Assembly (NCBI GenBank): GCA_025361465.1
Contig: JANYAG010000159.1
Coordinates: 1 to 14,411 of the forward strand
Reading direction: 5' to 3'
From: Gemmatimonadota bacterium
GTDB taxonomy: Bacteria; Gemmatimonadota; Gemmatimonadetes; Gemmatimonadales; GWC2-71-9
DNA: 14,411 nt
Part shown: positions 7,839 through 14,411 of the stretch, piece by piece
Layout of the letters: each line of letters opens with the position of its first letter
How positions within the stretch are numbered: position 1 is the first letter of the stretch
The notes under the pieces: generated by a model
Database searches by the model: none
What the model was told of the DNA's origin: nothing
The model's input: the letters and a program-made list of their open reading frames with translations, nothing else
Position numbers and translations under genes: made by a program

Positions 7839-8578
7839 ATGCGATTCCGCCTGCTGCTCCTTGCCGGCCTTCTGGTAGCCCGCCTTCCAGCACAGCAAAG
7901 CACCCAGCTCGGCTACTTCCGCTTTCCCGCCCTCAGGGGCGACCAGGTGGTCTTCACCGCCGAAGGTGATCTTTGGCGCGTCGGCATTCGCGGGGGCGTG
8001 GCGCAGCGGCTGACGACCCACCCCTCCGAAGAATCTCGTCCCGCGGTTTCACCAGATGGGAAGACGCTCGCCTACTCGGCCTCGTACGAGGGCCCGACCG
8101 AGGTCTACACCATGCCGCTCGATGGGGGCGTCCCTACCCGGCGAACCTACGAGGGGAGCACGGGTCAGGTCGTTGGCTGGACGCCGGCCGGCAACATCAT
8201 CTACATGACACGCCGGTACGCGACGCTGCCCAACCCGCAGCTGGCGACGCTGGACCTCGTCACCGGAAAGAGCACCCTGGTCCCGCTGGCACAGGCGAGA
8301 TTTGGCTCTCCTCGAGCAACGTGCTGGTCAATCGCGGCATCGCCACGGCGGCGGAGACCGGCGTCTACGGTCCGGAGCAAGCATGGCTCATCGAAGGGCA
8401 CGGTGTCGATCCCGACATTGTGGTCGACAACCTCCCGCACCAGACCTTCCTGGGCGGTGACGCACAGCTCGAGGCGGCGATCAAGTACCTGCAAGGAGAG
8501 ATCAAGGCGAAACCCATCGCGATCCCGGCAGCCCCGAAATACCCGAACAAGTCGGGCCGTGGCGGACAGCCTGAATGA
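7839..8578 (+). pseudogene. Tricorn-like S41 protease gene with a large internal deletion and frameshift
   Basis: The first ~151 codons (ATG 7839 to about 8291) encode a signal peptide (RFRLLLLAGLLVARLPAQQ) and the start of a secreted tricorn-type beta-propeller: YFRFPALRGDQVVFTAEGDLWRV, RPAVSPDGKTLAYSA, GWTPAGNIIYMTRR. After VPLAQA this frame becomes Arg/Ser-rich nonsense. From about 8294 a different frame (offset -1) encodes the family's typical C-terminus: GEIWLSSSN, IATAAETGVYGPE, WLIEGHGVDPDIVVDNLP, LEAAIKYL, ending at TGA 8576-8578. Family members are usually about 1050-1100 residues, so some 820-840 residues are absent, including the rest of the propellers, the PDZ domain and most of the S41 catalytic core. 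The remnant cannot be an active protease. Its stop still overlaps the dctA-like ATG by 4 bp. A chimeric assembly join is the alternative to a real deletion. Confidence 0.88.
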
Positions 8579-9861
8579 GTGAGGAGCCCCGCGGCCGACC
8601 CTCATTGCAGGCGCGGCTCGGCCGCAATCTCACCGTTCGGGTCCTCGTCGCCATCCTGCTGGGGGTCCTGCTCGGGATCTATTCGCCCGAAACGGCGAAG
8701 GCCATGCGGCCGGTTGGGGAGACCTTCATCAATCTCGTGAAGATGATCATCACCCCGGTGATTTTTCTGACCGTGGTCCTTGGCATCGCGCAGACGGCGG
8801 ACCTCAAGCGGGTGGGAAGGGTCGGGCTCAAGGCACTGCTCTACTTCGAGGTGGTCACCACGCTGGCCCTCGCCATCGGGCTGGTGGTCATGAACGTGGT
8901 CCACCCGGGGACAGGGATCGATGCGTCCCGGGTCGCCACGGCCGATGTGTCGCAATACGCGACCCAGGGTCAGGCGATGACCTTCGTCGGTTTCCTGTCC
9001 CATATCGTTCCCACCAGCATCGTCGATGCCTTCGCGCGCGGCGATGTCCTGCAGGTGGTCTTCTTCTCGGTGCTCTTTGGCGTTGCCCTGACCGCGCTCG
9101 GCGAACAGGGCCGACCGGTAACGCAGGGACTGGAGCTGGTGTCTCGCGTGGTTTTCCGGATCGTCTCGATCATCATGTTCGTGGCACCCATCGGCGCGTT
9201 CGGGGCGATGGCGTACACCATCGGGAACTTCGGCATCGGGTCGCTGCTCACCCTGGGGCGCCTGATGGCCTGTGTCTACCTGACCATGGGGCTGTTCATT
9301 TTTGTGGTGCTCAACCTCATCGCCCGACTGTCCGGGTTTTCGCTCTGGCGCCTCCTGGTGCATATCAAGGACGAGTTGCTCATTGTCCTGGGGACCTCGT
9401 CGAGTGAATCGGTGCTGCCGAGACTGATTGACAAGCTGGAACAGTTCGGCTGCAGCCGGTCGGTGGTCGGCCTGGTGGTGCCGACGGGGTACTCCTTCAA
9501 CCTGGATGGCACGTCGATCTACCTTTCGATGGCGACCCTGTTCATCGCCCAGGCCTACGGGATCCACATGCCGATTGCGCAGCAGCTCGCGGTGCTGGCG
9601 GTGCTGATGATCACCTCCAAGGGGGCCGCCGGTGTCACGGGATCGGGATTCGTGGTGCTGGCGAGCACCCTGGCCGCCACCCACAGCGTCCCGGTCGAAG
9701 GCCTCGCGCTCCTCCTGGGGGTCGATCGTTTCATGAGCGAAGCTCGGAGCATCACCAATGCGATCGGCAACGCCGTGGCCACGGTGGTGATTTCCATCAG
9801 TGAGGAGGAGTATCATCCGGCGACCGTGTGTGACGGACTCGAGCCCCTGAGGCTGACGTGA
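8575..9861 (+). CDS. dctA: C4-dicarboxylate:cation symporter of the DAACS family (DctA-like)
   Basis: Secondary transporter in the inner membrane, expected to import succinate, fumarate, malate or related dicarboxylates with protons or sodium. The 428-residue length equals E. coli DctA, and the protein aligns by eye along its whole length. Diagnostic motifs are all present: LVKMIITPVIFLTVV near residue 60, the serine-rich re-entrant hairpin GTSSSESVLP at 273-282, PTGYSFNLDGTSIYL from 303, SKGAAGVTGSGF from 348 and DRFMSEARSITNAIGNAVAT from 384. DctA and glutamate carriers share much of this. The SSSES hairpin and DRFMSEARS signature favour DctA, while exact substrate is inferred. The ATG overlaps the stop of the protease remnant (ATGA), and its own stop overlaps the next start (GTGA). 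A weak GGCGGA lies upstream. No truncation is visible. Confidence 0.92.
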   Translation: MSEEPRGRPSLQARLGRNLTVRVLVAILLGVLLGIYSPETAKAMRPVGETFINLVKMIITPVIFLTVVLGIAQTADLKRVGRVGLKALLYFEVVTTLALAIGLVVMNVVHPGTGIDASRVATADVSQYATQGQAMTFVGFLSHIVPTSIVDAFARGDVLQVVFFSVLFGVALTALGEQGRPVTQGLELVSRVVFRIVSIIMFVAPIGAFGAMAYTIGNFGIGSLLTLGRLMACVYLTMGLFIFVVLNLIARLSGFSLWRLLVHIKDELLIVLGTSSSESVLPRLIDKLEQFGCSRSVVGLVVPTGYSFNLDGTSIYLSMATLFIAQAYGIHMPIAQQLAVLAVLMITSKGAAGVTGSGFVVLASTLAATHSVPVEGLALLLGVDRFMSEARSITNAIGNAVATVVISISEEEYHPATVCDGLEPLRLT

Positions 9862-10454
9862 ATCGGATCGTGGCCGGGGCGCTGGCCCTGATGCTGTGCG
9901 GCGCATGGTGGTCGCCTGGTGTGGCGCAGGCGAAGCCGATCCAGATCGTGATCGAGACCTCGCTGGGGAACATCGATGCCGAACTCGACTCGGTGCATGC
10001 ACCGATTGCGGTGAGGAACTTCCTGGCCTATGTCGACAGCGGCCTCTACGCCAACGGCCAGTTCCACCGCACCGTGCGCGCCGACAACCAGCCGAACAAC
10101 TCGGTGAAGATCACGGTGGTCCAGGCCGGGCAGGCCCCGGCCCGGCGTGCCGAGCACTTTCCCGCCATCGAACTCGAGCGCACCAGCGTCACGGGGTTGC
10201 ACCATCTCGATGGCACCCTGTCGATGGCGCGTTCCGGCCCCAACACGGCAACGAGTGACTTCTTCATCTGCATCGGGGCCCAGCCCGAACTTGATTTCGG
10301 CGGCAAGCGGAACGCCGATGGCCAGGGCTTCGCCGCGTTCGGCCGGGTGACCAGGGGGATGGCAGTCGTCCGCGCCATCAACACCGCACCAGCCGACGCC
10401 GGCCAGCGCCTCACCCCCCCCATCACCATCACGCGCATCCGTCGGGTACCCTGA
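9858..10454 (+). CDS. Secreted cyclophilin-type peptidyl-prolyl isomerase
   Basis: Expected to catalyse cis-trans isomerisation of X-Pro bonds outside the cytoplasm. The 198-residue product starts with a Sec signal peptide with predicted cleavage after VAQA (residue 25). The cyclophilin fold follows: IVIETSLGNIDAELDSVHAPIAVRNFLAYVD, FHRTV with the catalytic Arg71, LDGTLSMARSGPNTATSDFFICIG, and a final AFGRVTRGMAVV. The segment after FHRTV, which in most cyclophilins carries an IQGGD-like stretch, instead reads VVQAGQAP, so this is a diverged member and its isomerase rate cannot be assumed. GTG 9858 is chosen because GAGG (9849-9852) sits 5 nt upstream, the signal peptide begins there, and the GTGA overlap couples it to dctA. 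A C8 run at 10414-10421 lies near the 3' end but keeps the frame. Confidence 0.9.
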   Translation: MNRIVAGALALMLCGAWWSPGVAQAKPIQIVIETSLGNIDAELDSVHAPIAVRNFLAYVDSGLYANGQFHRTVRADNQPNNSVKITVVQAGQAPARRAEHFPAIELERTSVTGLHHLDGTLSMARSGPNTATSDFFICIGAQPELDFGGKRNADGQGFAAFGRVTRGMAVVRAINTAPADAGQRLTPPITITRIRRVP

Positions 10455-10473
10455 CGATGCCGGGCACCTCCAG

Positions 10474-12624
10474 ATGAATCGGCGTGCGGCCGTGGCATTG
10501 GTCGGCTGTCTCCTGACATTACCGGTCGCCCAGTTGCGTGCACAGGCTCCGATTGCCGTGACCATCCTCGGCAATCGCCCCGTGCACACCTTCCGACCCG
10601 AGCAGGTGTGGGGTGCCGCGCTCGACGGCCATGATTACTCACGCACCGCGACCGTCTACTCATCAGCCAACATCGCCGCGATGCGCTCAGCGCGGCTGGG
10701 GCCGATCAGTTACCGGCTGCGCAGCGAACTTGCCATCGAGGCCTGGCACTGGAATCCGGAAGGGACGTGGAGTGATCCGGCGCGACAGCAGGGATACTGG
10801 ACCTCGAGCGCCAGCGCAACCGCACCGATCCTGATCTCGTACGGCTACCGGCTGCCGCGCCGCGGGCGCACGGTCGATGATGCCAACAACGACGGCTACT
10901 CACGTATCGACGACGGCGACACCACCACGTTCTGGAAGACCAATCCCTACCTCGATCCGCGGTTCACCCGTGAGAGCGAGCGCGAGCTTCCCCAGTGGCT
11001 GGTGGTCGACCTGGGGACCGCTCAGCCGATCGATGCGGCGAGGATGGCCTGGGGAGCGCCGTATCCCAGGCGCTATTCCCTCGACTACTGGACCGGCGAC
11101 CAATCGTTGCCGATCGACCGGAATCCGGATGGCGCGTGGGCACCGTTCCCCAAGGGGAAAATCACCGGCAGCCAGGGCGGCGATGTGCTGCTGTCGCTCG
11201 GAGCGCGCCCGGTCACCACGCGCTTCATCCGCCTGACATTGCGCGAAAGTTCCCACACGGCGGCTGGAGGCAGTGGCGACCCGCGCGATTCACTTGGCTT
11301 CGCCTTGCGCGAACTCTGGCTTGGCACCATCGATTCGGCCGGGACATTCCACGATGCGATGCGGCACGCGGCCAAGGCCGCCGGACAGAGCGAGATCCTC
11401 GTCTCCTCCACCGATCCCTGGCACCGCGCGAGCGACCTCGACAGCAACACCGCCCAACCCGGATTCGACCTGGTGTTCCGCAGCGGCTTGACCCGCGGCC
11501 AGGCGATGCTCGTGCCGACCGGGTTGTTGTTCGACATCCCGGAGAATGCCGCCGCCGAACTGCGCTTCCTCCGGGCGCGCGGCTACCCGGTCAAGCGCAT
11601 GGAACTTGGCGAGGAGCCCGACGGACAGCGCGTCACGCCCGAAGATCACGCGGCACTGTATCTCCAGTTTGCCAGCGCCCTTCGCCGGGTCGACGCCGGC
11701 ATCACGATCGGTGGCCCGAGCATGCAGACCCTCTACAACGACGAGCTGCAACTCTGGCCCGCTCGCACCGCACCGGGAAAGCGCAGCACCTGGATCGGCC
11801 GCTTCGTGGACTATCTCGAGGTGCGCAAGCGCCTGGCGGATTTCGCGTTCTTCTCCTTCGAGTGGTATCCGTTCGACGATGTCTGCGGTTCTCCGGCCCC
11901 GCACCTGGCAGAAGCACCGGCCATGCTCGCTGGAGCCCTCGCACGGCTGCGTGCGGCGGGGCTCCCCGCCGGGATCCCGTTCGTGATGACGGAGTACGGC
12001 TATTCGGCACACGCCTCACCAGTCGAGATCGACCTGGCGGGGGCGATCTTCAATGTCGAGACAGTGGCAAACTTCTTCGCGCATCAGGGCGCGTCGGCGT
12101 ATGCCTTCGGGTTCGAGCCCGCCGAACTCATGCATGAACCCAGCTGCCCGCTCTGGGGCAACCTGGCCTTCTTCCTCTCCGATCCTGCCGGAGCGGTGCG
12201 TGACTCGATGCCCGCCTATTGGGCGGCGCGGCTCCTGACGACGGCATGGGCCGACTCCAGTGGGGGCAGCCATCGTCAGTTCGCCACGCGGGTGTCTGCC
12301 GGACGCGACGGCAAGGCCCCTCCAGTAGGTGCCTACGCCCTGCATCGCCCGGACGGGCGCTGGAGTGTCCTGCTGCTCAATCGCGACTCGGCGGAAGCGC
12401 ACAGCGTGTCGGTGTCCCTCCAGGTCGGGGCTGCCGCGCAGCGGCGGTCGCTGCGTGGACCGGCTGATCTCTGGCAATACTCCAGTCTCCAATATCAATT
12501 TCATGCCGACGGTGAAGCGGGCCGGCCGTCGCGGAACCTGCCCCCAGCGCATCGCGTGGTGACCACGGCCGCCACGCCGATCACGCTGCCCCCGATGTCC
12601 ATCACCGTGATCGTCGGCCACTGA
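10474..12624 (+). CDS. Secreted glycoside-hydrolase-like protein (TIM barrel) with an inserted discoidin/CBM32-like domain
   Basis: Probably a secreted carbohydrate-active enzyme; substrate unknown. The 716-residue product has a signal peptide (RRAAVALVGCLLTLPVAQLRAQA, cleavage near 24-26). Residues ~30-110 look like the start of a clan GH-A-type barrel (GAALDGH, LGPISYRLRSELAIEAWHWNP). Residues ~135-262 look like an F5/8 type C (discoidin) domain: SRIDDGDTTTFWKT, QWLVVDLGTAQPIDAARMAW, TRFIRLTLRES. The barrel seems to resume around 275, with putative acid/base Glu381 in MELGEEPDG and putative nucleophile Glu507 in FVMTEYGYS. Where GH-A enzymes normally have Asn before the acid/base (NEP), this one has Glu (EEP). 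A beta-sandwich-like tail spans ~600-716. Family number cannot be assigned by eye; GH39, GH79 and GH30 are similar in style. No Shine-Dalgarno is evident, but the signal peptide fixes the start. It lies 19 bp after the cyclophilin. Confidence 0.82.
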   Translation: MNRRAAVALVGCLLTLPVAQLRAQAPIAVTILGNRPVHTFRPEQVWGAALDGHDYSRTATVYSSANIAAMRSARLGPISYRLRSELAIEAWHWNPEGTWSDPARQQGYWTSSASATAPILISYGYRLPRRGRTVDDANNDGYSRIDDGDTTTFWKTNPYLDPRFTRESERELPQWLVVDLGTAQPIDAARMAWGAPYPRRYSLDYWTGDQSLPIDRNPDGAWAPFPKGKITGSQGGDVLLSLGARPVTTRFIRLTLRESSHTAAGGSGDPRDSLGFALRELWLGTIDSAGTFHDAMRHAAKAAGQSEILVSSTDPWHRASDLDSNTAQPGFDLVFRSGLTRGQAMLVPTGLLFDIPENAAAELRFLRARGYPVKRMELGEEPDGQRVTPEDHAALYLQFASALRRVDAGITIGGPSMQTLYNDELQLWPARTAPGKRSTWIGRFVDYLEVRKRLADFAFFSFEWYPFDDVCGSPAPHLAEAPAMLAGALARLRAAGLPAGIPFVMTEYGYSAHASPVEIDLAGAIFNVETVANFFAHQGASAYAFGFEPAELMHEPSCPLWGNLAFFLSDPAGAVRDSMPAYWAARLLTTAWADSSGGSHRQFATRVSAGRDGKAPPVGAYALHRPDGRWSVLLLNRDSAEAHSVSVSLQVGAAAQRRSLRGPADLWQYSSLQYQFHADGEAGRPSRNLPPAHRVVTTAATPITLPPMSITVIVGH

Positions 12625-12630
12625 GGACTC

Positions 12631-13554
12631 ATGCGCCGCCTGCTGGTTGTGCTCGTGCTGGTCGCCTGTGACACCTCGCCGACTGCTGCCCCAGGCAGCC
12701 GGGCACAGGACTTGGTGGCAGCAGCTCGAGCCGGCGATACCGCCAGCGTGGCCATGCTGCTCGCCGAAGACATTTCCCCCGACACCATGGCCCCTGACGG
12801 CACCCGCCCGCTCACCGAGGCGGCGCGGAACAGCCGAGTGGCCGTCGCCAGACAGCTGCTCGCTGCCGATGCCCGCCCCGACCTGCGCGACTCGGCCGGG
12901 TACGCCGCCTGGGACTACGCCATCGAGACCGGGAGTGCCAAGGTCGCGGCGCTGCTGACGTGGCAAGCGGCACAGGTGGCGGGAGCGAGCCCCCAGGTGA
13001 ACAGCTGGTTCGCTGCGGTGGCCGACTCGGCGACGGTCGCGCCACGATGGGATCGGGTGCTCGATGGCGAGCTCCAGTCATTGGGACTGCTCTATGCCGT
13101 CGTGCTTGACCGAAGGGACATCGTCTCCGCGATGCGACACGGCGGCGGGATTCCCAATCGGACCGGCATCACCCCACTCGCCATGGCGGCGCGCTTCGGA
13201 GCGACCTCCTCGGTGATCGCACTGCTCCAGGCGGGCGCCAATCCCGACCGCGCCACCGGGGACCGCTGGAAGAGCACGCCGCTGATGGAAGCAGCTCGTG
13301 ACGGGCATGTGGAAATCGGGACGCGCCTGCTTCGCGCCGGTGCGCGCATCGATCACCCCGATGTCGCCGGGGGGACGGCGCTGCACTGGGCCGTGCGGGC
13401 CGGCCAGACGCCGTATGCCGAGCTGCTGCTCGATGGCGGCGCCGACCAGTCGATCCGGGACTGGGAGGGTGAAACGCCGCTCGACCTCGCGCGCCGGATC
13501 CACCACGCTGACCTGATCACACTCCTGGCATCGCGGCGTGGAGGGCGGCGTTAA
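12631..13554 (+). CDS. Ankyrin-repeat lipoprotein
   Basis: Predicted membrane-anchored protein-binding scaffold of 307 residues; partner unknown. The N-terminus RRLLVVLVLVAC is a lipoprotein signal with lipobox LVAC, Cys13 being the lipidated residue. Asp14 follows, which in E. coli would keep the protein on the inner membrane; whether that rule holds here is unknown. Ankyrin repeats cover ~27-115 (DLVAAARAGDTASVAMLLAED, RPLTEAARNSRVAVARQLLAADARPDLRD, GYAAWDYAIETGSAKVAALL), then a ~35-residue non-repeat linker, then ~150-303 (TPLAMAARFGATSSVIALLQAGANPD, TPLMEAARDGHVEIGTRLLRAGARID, TALHWAVRAGQTPYAELLLDGGADQS, TPLDLARRIHHADLITLLASR). About seven repeats in two blocks. GAGGA at 12623-12627 lies close to the ATG and overlaps the previous stop, indicating coupling to the glycosidase-like gene. 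Confidence 0.88.
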   Translation: MRRLLVVLVLVACDTSPTAAPGSRAQDLVAAARAGDTASVAMLLAEDISPDTMAPDGTRPLTEAARNSRVAVARQLLAADARPDLRDSAGYAAWDYAIETGSAKVAALLTWQAAQVAGASPQVNSWFAAVADSATVAPRWDRVLDGELQSLGLLYAVVLDRRDIVSAMRHGGGIPNRTGITPLAMAARFGATSSVIALLQAGANPDRATGDRWKSTPLMEAARDGHVEIGTRLLRAGARIDHPDVAGGTALHWAVRAGQTPYAELLLDGGADQSIRDWEGETPLDLARRIHHADLITLLASRRGGRR

Positions 13555-14411
13555 TCGCAAGGCGTTGATCGGCTGGGGGATCGTCGCGATCCTGGTGCTG
13601 CCGGGTTTCCTGCGCCTCGACCGGGTGCTCCGGCCGGTGAGCCCGGTGGCGGGGACCGAATCGGCGCGTGTCGAGCGGCTGCTTGGCTCGGCCTTCGATT
13701 CCCCATTCGCCACCACCGCGATGCTCGTCATGACGGGAATCCCCGCCACCGGTTCGGATACCGTGGCCTGGCGCGCGGCGATCCGCCGGGTGGTCACGCC
13801 GATCACGACGGCGCCAGGAGTCACCGGGCTCCTTTCACCCGCGAGTTCGCTCGACACGCTGCTCGCGTCGCATGACGGGACAACGGCCATCGCCATCGTC
13901 GGGGTGAAGGGCCCGGAAATTCTCGACACGCTGCGGGCACTCACCGGTCGATTGCTCCCCACCTGGCACGCCGGCACCCCTGCGCTCACGCTGCGGTGGA
14001 CCGGCCAGCCGGCGCTGATAGAGGATCTCCGGGTCTCGGGAATTCGGGCTGCGCGCCAGGCGGAAGGGCGGGCCGTCCCGGTTCTCGCGATCGTGGCGAT
14101 TTGGGCACTCGGCCTTGCCGGCACGGTGGTCGCGTTGGTGGCCGCGGCCCTCGTCATCCTCGTCACCCTCGGGACCGTCGGGTCGTTGGGCGTTCTCTTC
14201 CCGCCGGCGCTCACCATTCGTCTCCTGGTTCCACTCGTTGGTTTGGCGCTCACGGTCGACTACACCCTCTATCTGGTACGGCGCGAGCGTGAGGGAGTTC
14301 CTCGCGCCGAACTGCAGCGTACCATCGGACTCGCCGCGACAGTTGTTGCGATCGGATTTGCGGCGTTGAGTCTCGCGCCCACCGGTGAACTGCGCGCCGC
14401 CGCCCGAGGCG
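13538..14411 (+). CDS. MMPL/RND-family membrane transporter, N-terminal part, cut by window edge
   Basis: Likely an inner-membrane exporter or lipid transporter powered by proton flow; substrate unknown. 291 codons are visible. Residues ~9-22 (ALIGWGIVAILVLPGFL) form the first membrane helix, followed by a ~150-residue periplasmic region, and then helices from ~188: VPVLAIVAIWALGLAGTVVALVAAALVILV, LGVLFPPALTIRLLVPLVGLALTVDYTLYLVRRERE. The Asp241-Tyr242 pair in GLALTVDYTLYLVRRERE matches the MMPL helix-4 DY motif tied to proton translocation. The next helix ATVVAIGFAALSL is near the edge. The start is uncertain: GTG 13538 overlaps the ankyrin gene by 17 bp with no good Shine-Dalgarno; TTG 13565, after AAGG, is a shorter option. 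The compact periplasmic domain resembles smaller MMPL proteins rather than HAE1 pumps. Cotranscription with the ankyrin lipoprotein is likely. Confidence 0.85.
   Translation, partial: MEGGVNRKALIGWGIVAILVLPGFLRLDRVLRPVSPVAGTESARVERLLGSAFDSPFATTAMLVMTGIPATGSDTVAWRAAIRRVVTPITTAPGVTGLLSPASSLDTLLASHDGTTAIAIVGVKGPEILDTLRALTGRLLPTWHAGTPALTLRWTGQPALIEDLRVSGIRAARQAEGRAVPVLAIVAIWALGLAGTVVALVAAALVILVTLGTVGSLGVLFPPALTIRLLVPLVGLALTVDYTLYLVRREREGVPRAELQRTIGLAATVVAIGFAALSLAPTGELRAAARG

Noticed and set aside
7839..8582. Intact small secreted protein of 247 residues read straight through the tricorn joint
   Set aside because: After VPLAQA the frame turns into Arg/Ser-rich sequence of shadow type, while the alternative frame shows the conserved tricorn C-terminus; a disrupted gene explains both.
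8602..10002. 466-codon minus-strand open frame opposite the dctA-like gene
   Set aside because: Composition is His/Gln/Arg/Asp-rich with no domain; the plus strand encodes a full-length DctA-type protein.
13078..14253. 391-codon minus-strand open frame opposite the ankyrin and MMPL genes
   Set aside because: Ser/Arg/Thr-rich translation without a domain, while the plus strand has clear ankyrin repeats and an MMPL DY motif.

Overview
The window is a GC-rich bacterial chromosomal segment, densely coded and with very short gaps. The gene content is a 2-oxoglutarate dehydrogenase E1 fused to an E2-like domain, a FadI/FadJ pair, a tricorn-type protease remnant, a secreted glycosidase-like protein, an ankyrin lipoprotein and an MMPL protein. 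This fits a Gram-negative soil or aquatic phylum such as Gemmatimonadota, but that placement is inferred from gene content and composition only. I saw no tRNA, rRNA, CRISPR array, insertion sequence or phage gene.

Layout. Positions 1-3259 (minus strand) hold most of an oxoglutarate dehydrogenase/decarboxylase of the actinobacterial Kgd/OdhA type. Its C-terminus lies outside the left edge. A gap of about 100 bp, probably a divergent promoter region, separates it from a plus-strand run that continues to the right edge. That run starts with fadI and fadJ (3364-6797, 4-bp ATGA overlap), which encode the two subunits of the fatty-acid beta-oxidation multienzyme. Next is a polytopic membrane protein of unknown function (6821-7780), whose real start may be a CTG that overlaps the fadJ stop. 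A tricorn-like protease gene follows (7839-8578). It keeps only its first ~150 and last ~94 codons, joined out of frame. After it come a DctA-family C4-dicarboxylate symporter (8575-9861) and a secreted cyclophilin (9858-10454), linked by ATGA and GTGA overlaps. The last part holds a secreted glycoside-hydrolase-like protein with an inserted discoidin-type domain (10474-12624), an ankyrin-repeat lipoprotein (12631-13554) and the first part of an MMPL/RND transporter (13538 to the right edge).

How the genes fit together. FadI/FadJ yield acetyl-CoA, the oxoglutarate dehydrogenase is a TCA-cycle step, and DctA imports TCA-cycle dicarboxylates, so the left two thirds leans toward oxidation of fatty and organic acids. 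The right third consists of envelope or secreted proteins. The 4-bp overlaps and 6-60 bp gaps suggest one or a few long transcripts, but no terminator or strong internal promoter could be identified.

I found no clear new defence, mobile or biosynthetic system. The points most worth checking are the collapsed tricorn gene, the nested architecture and altered acid/base motif of the glycosidase-like protein, and the possible CTG start after fadJ.
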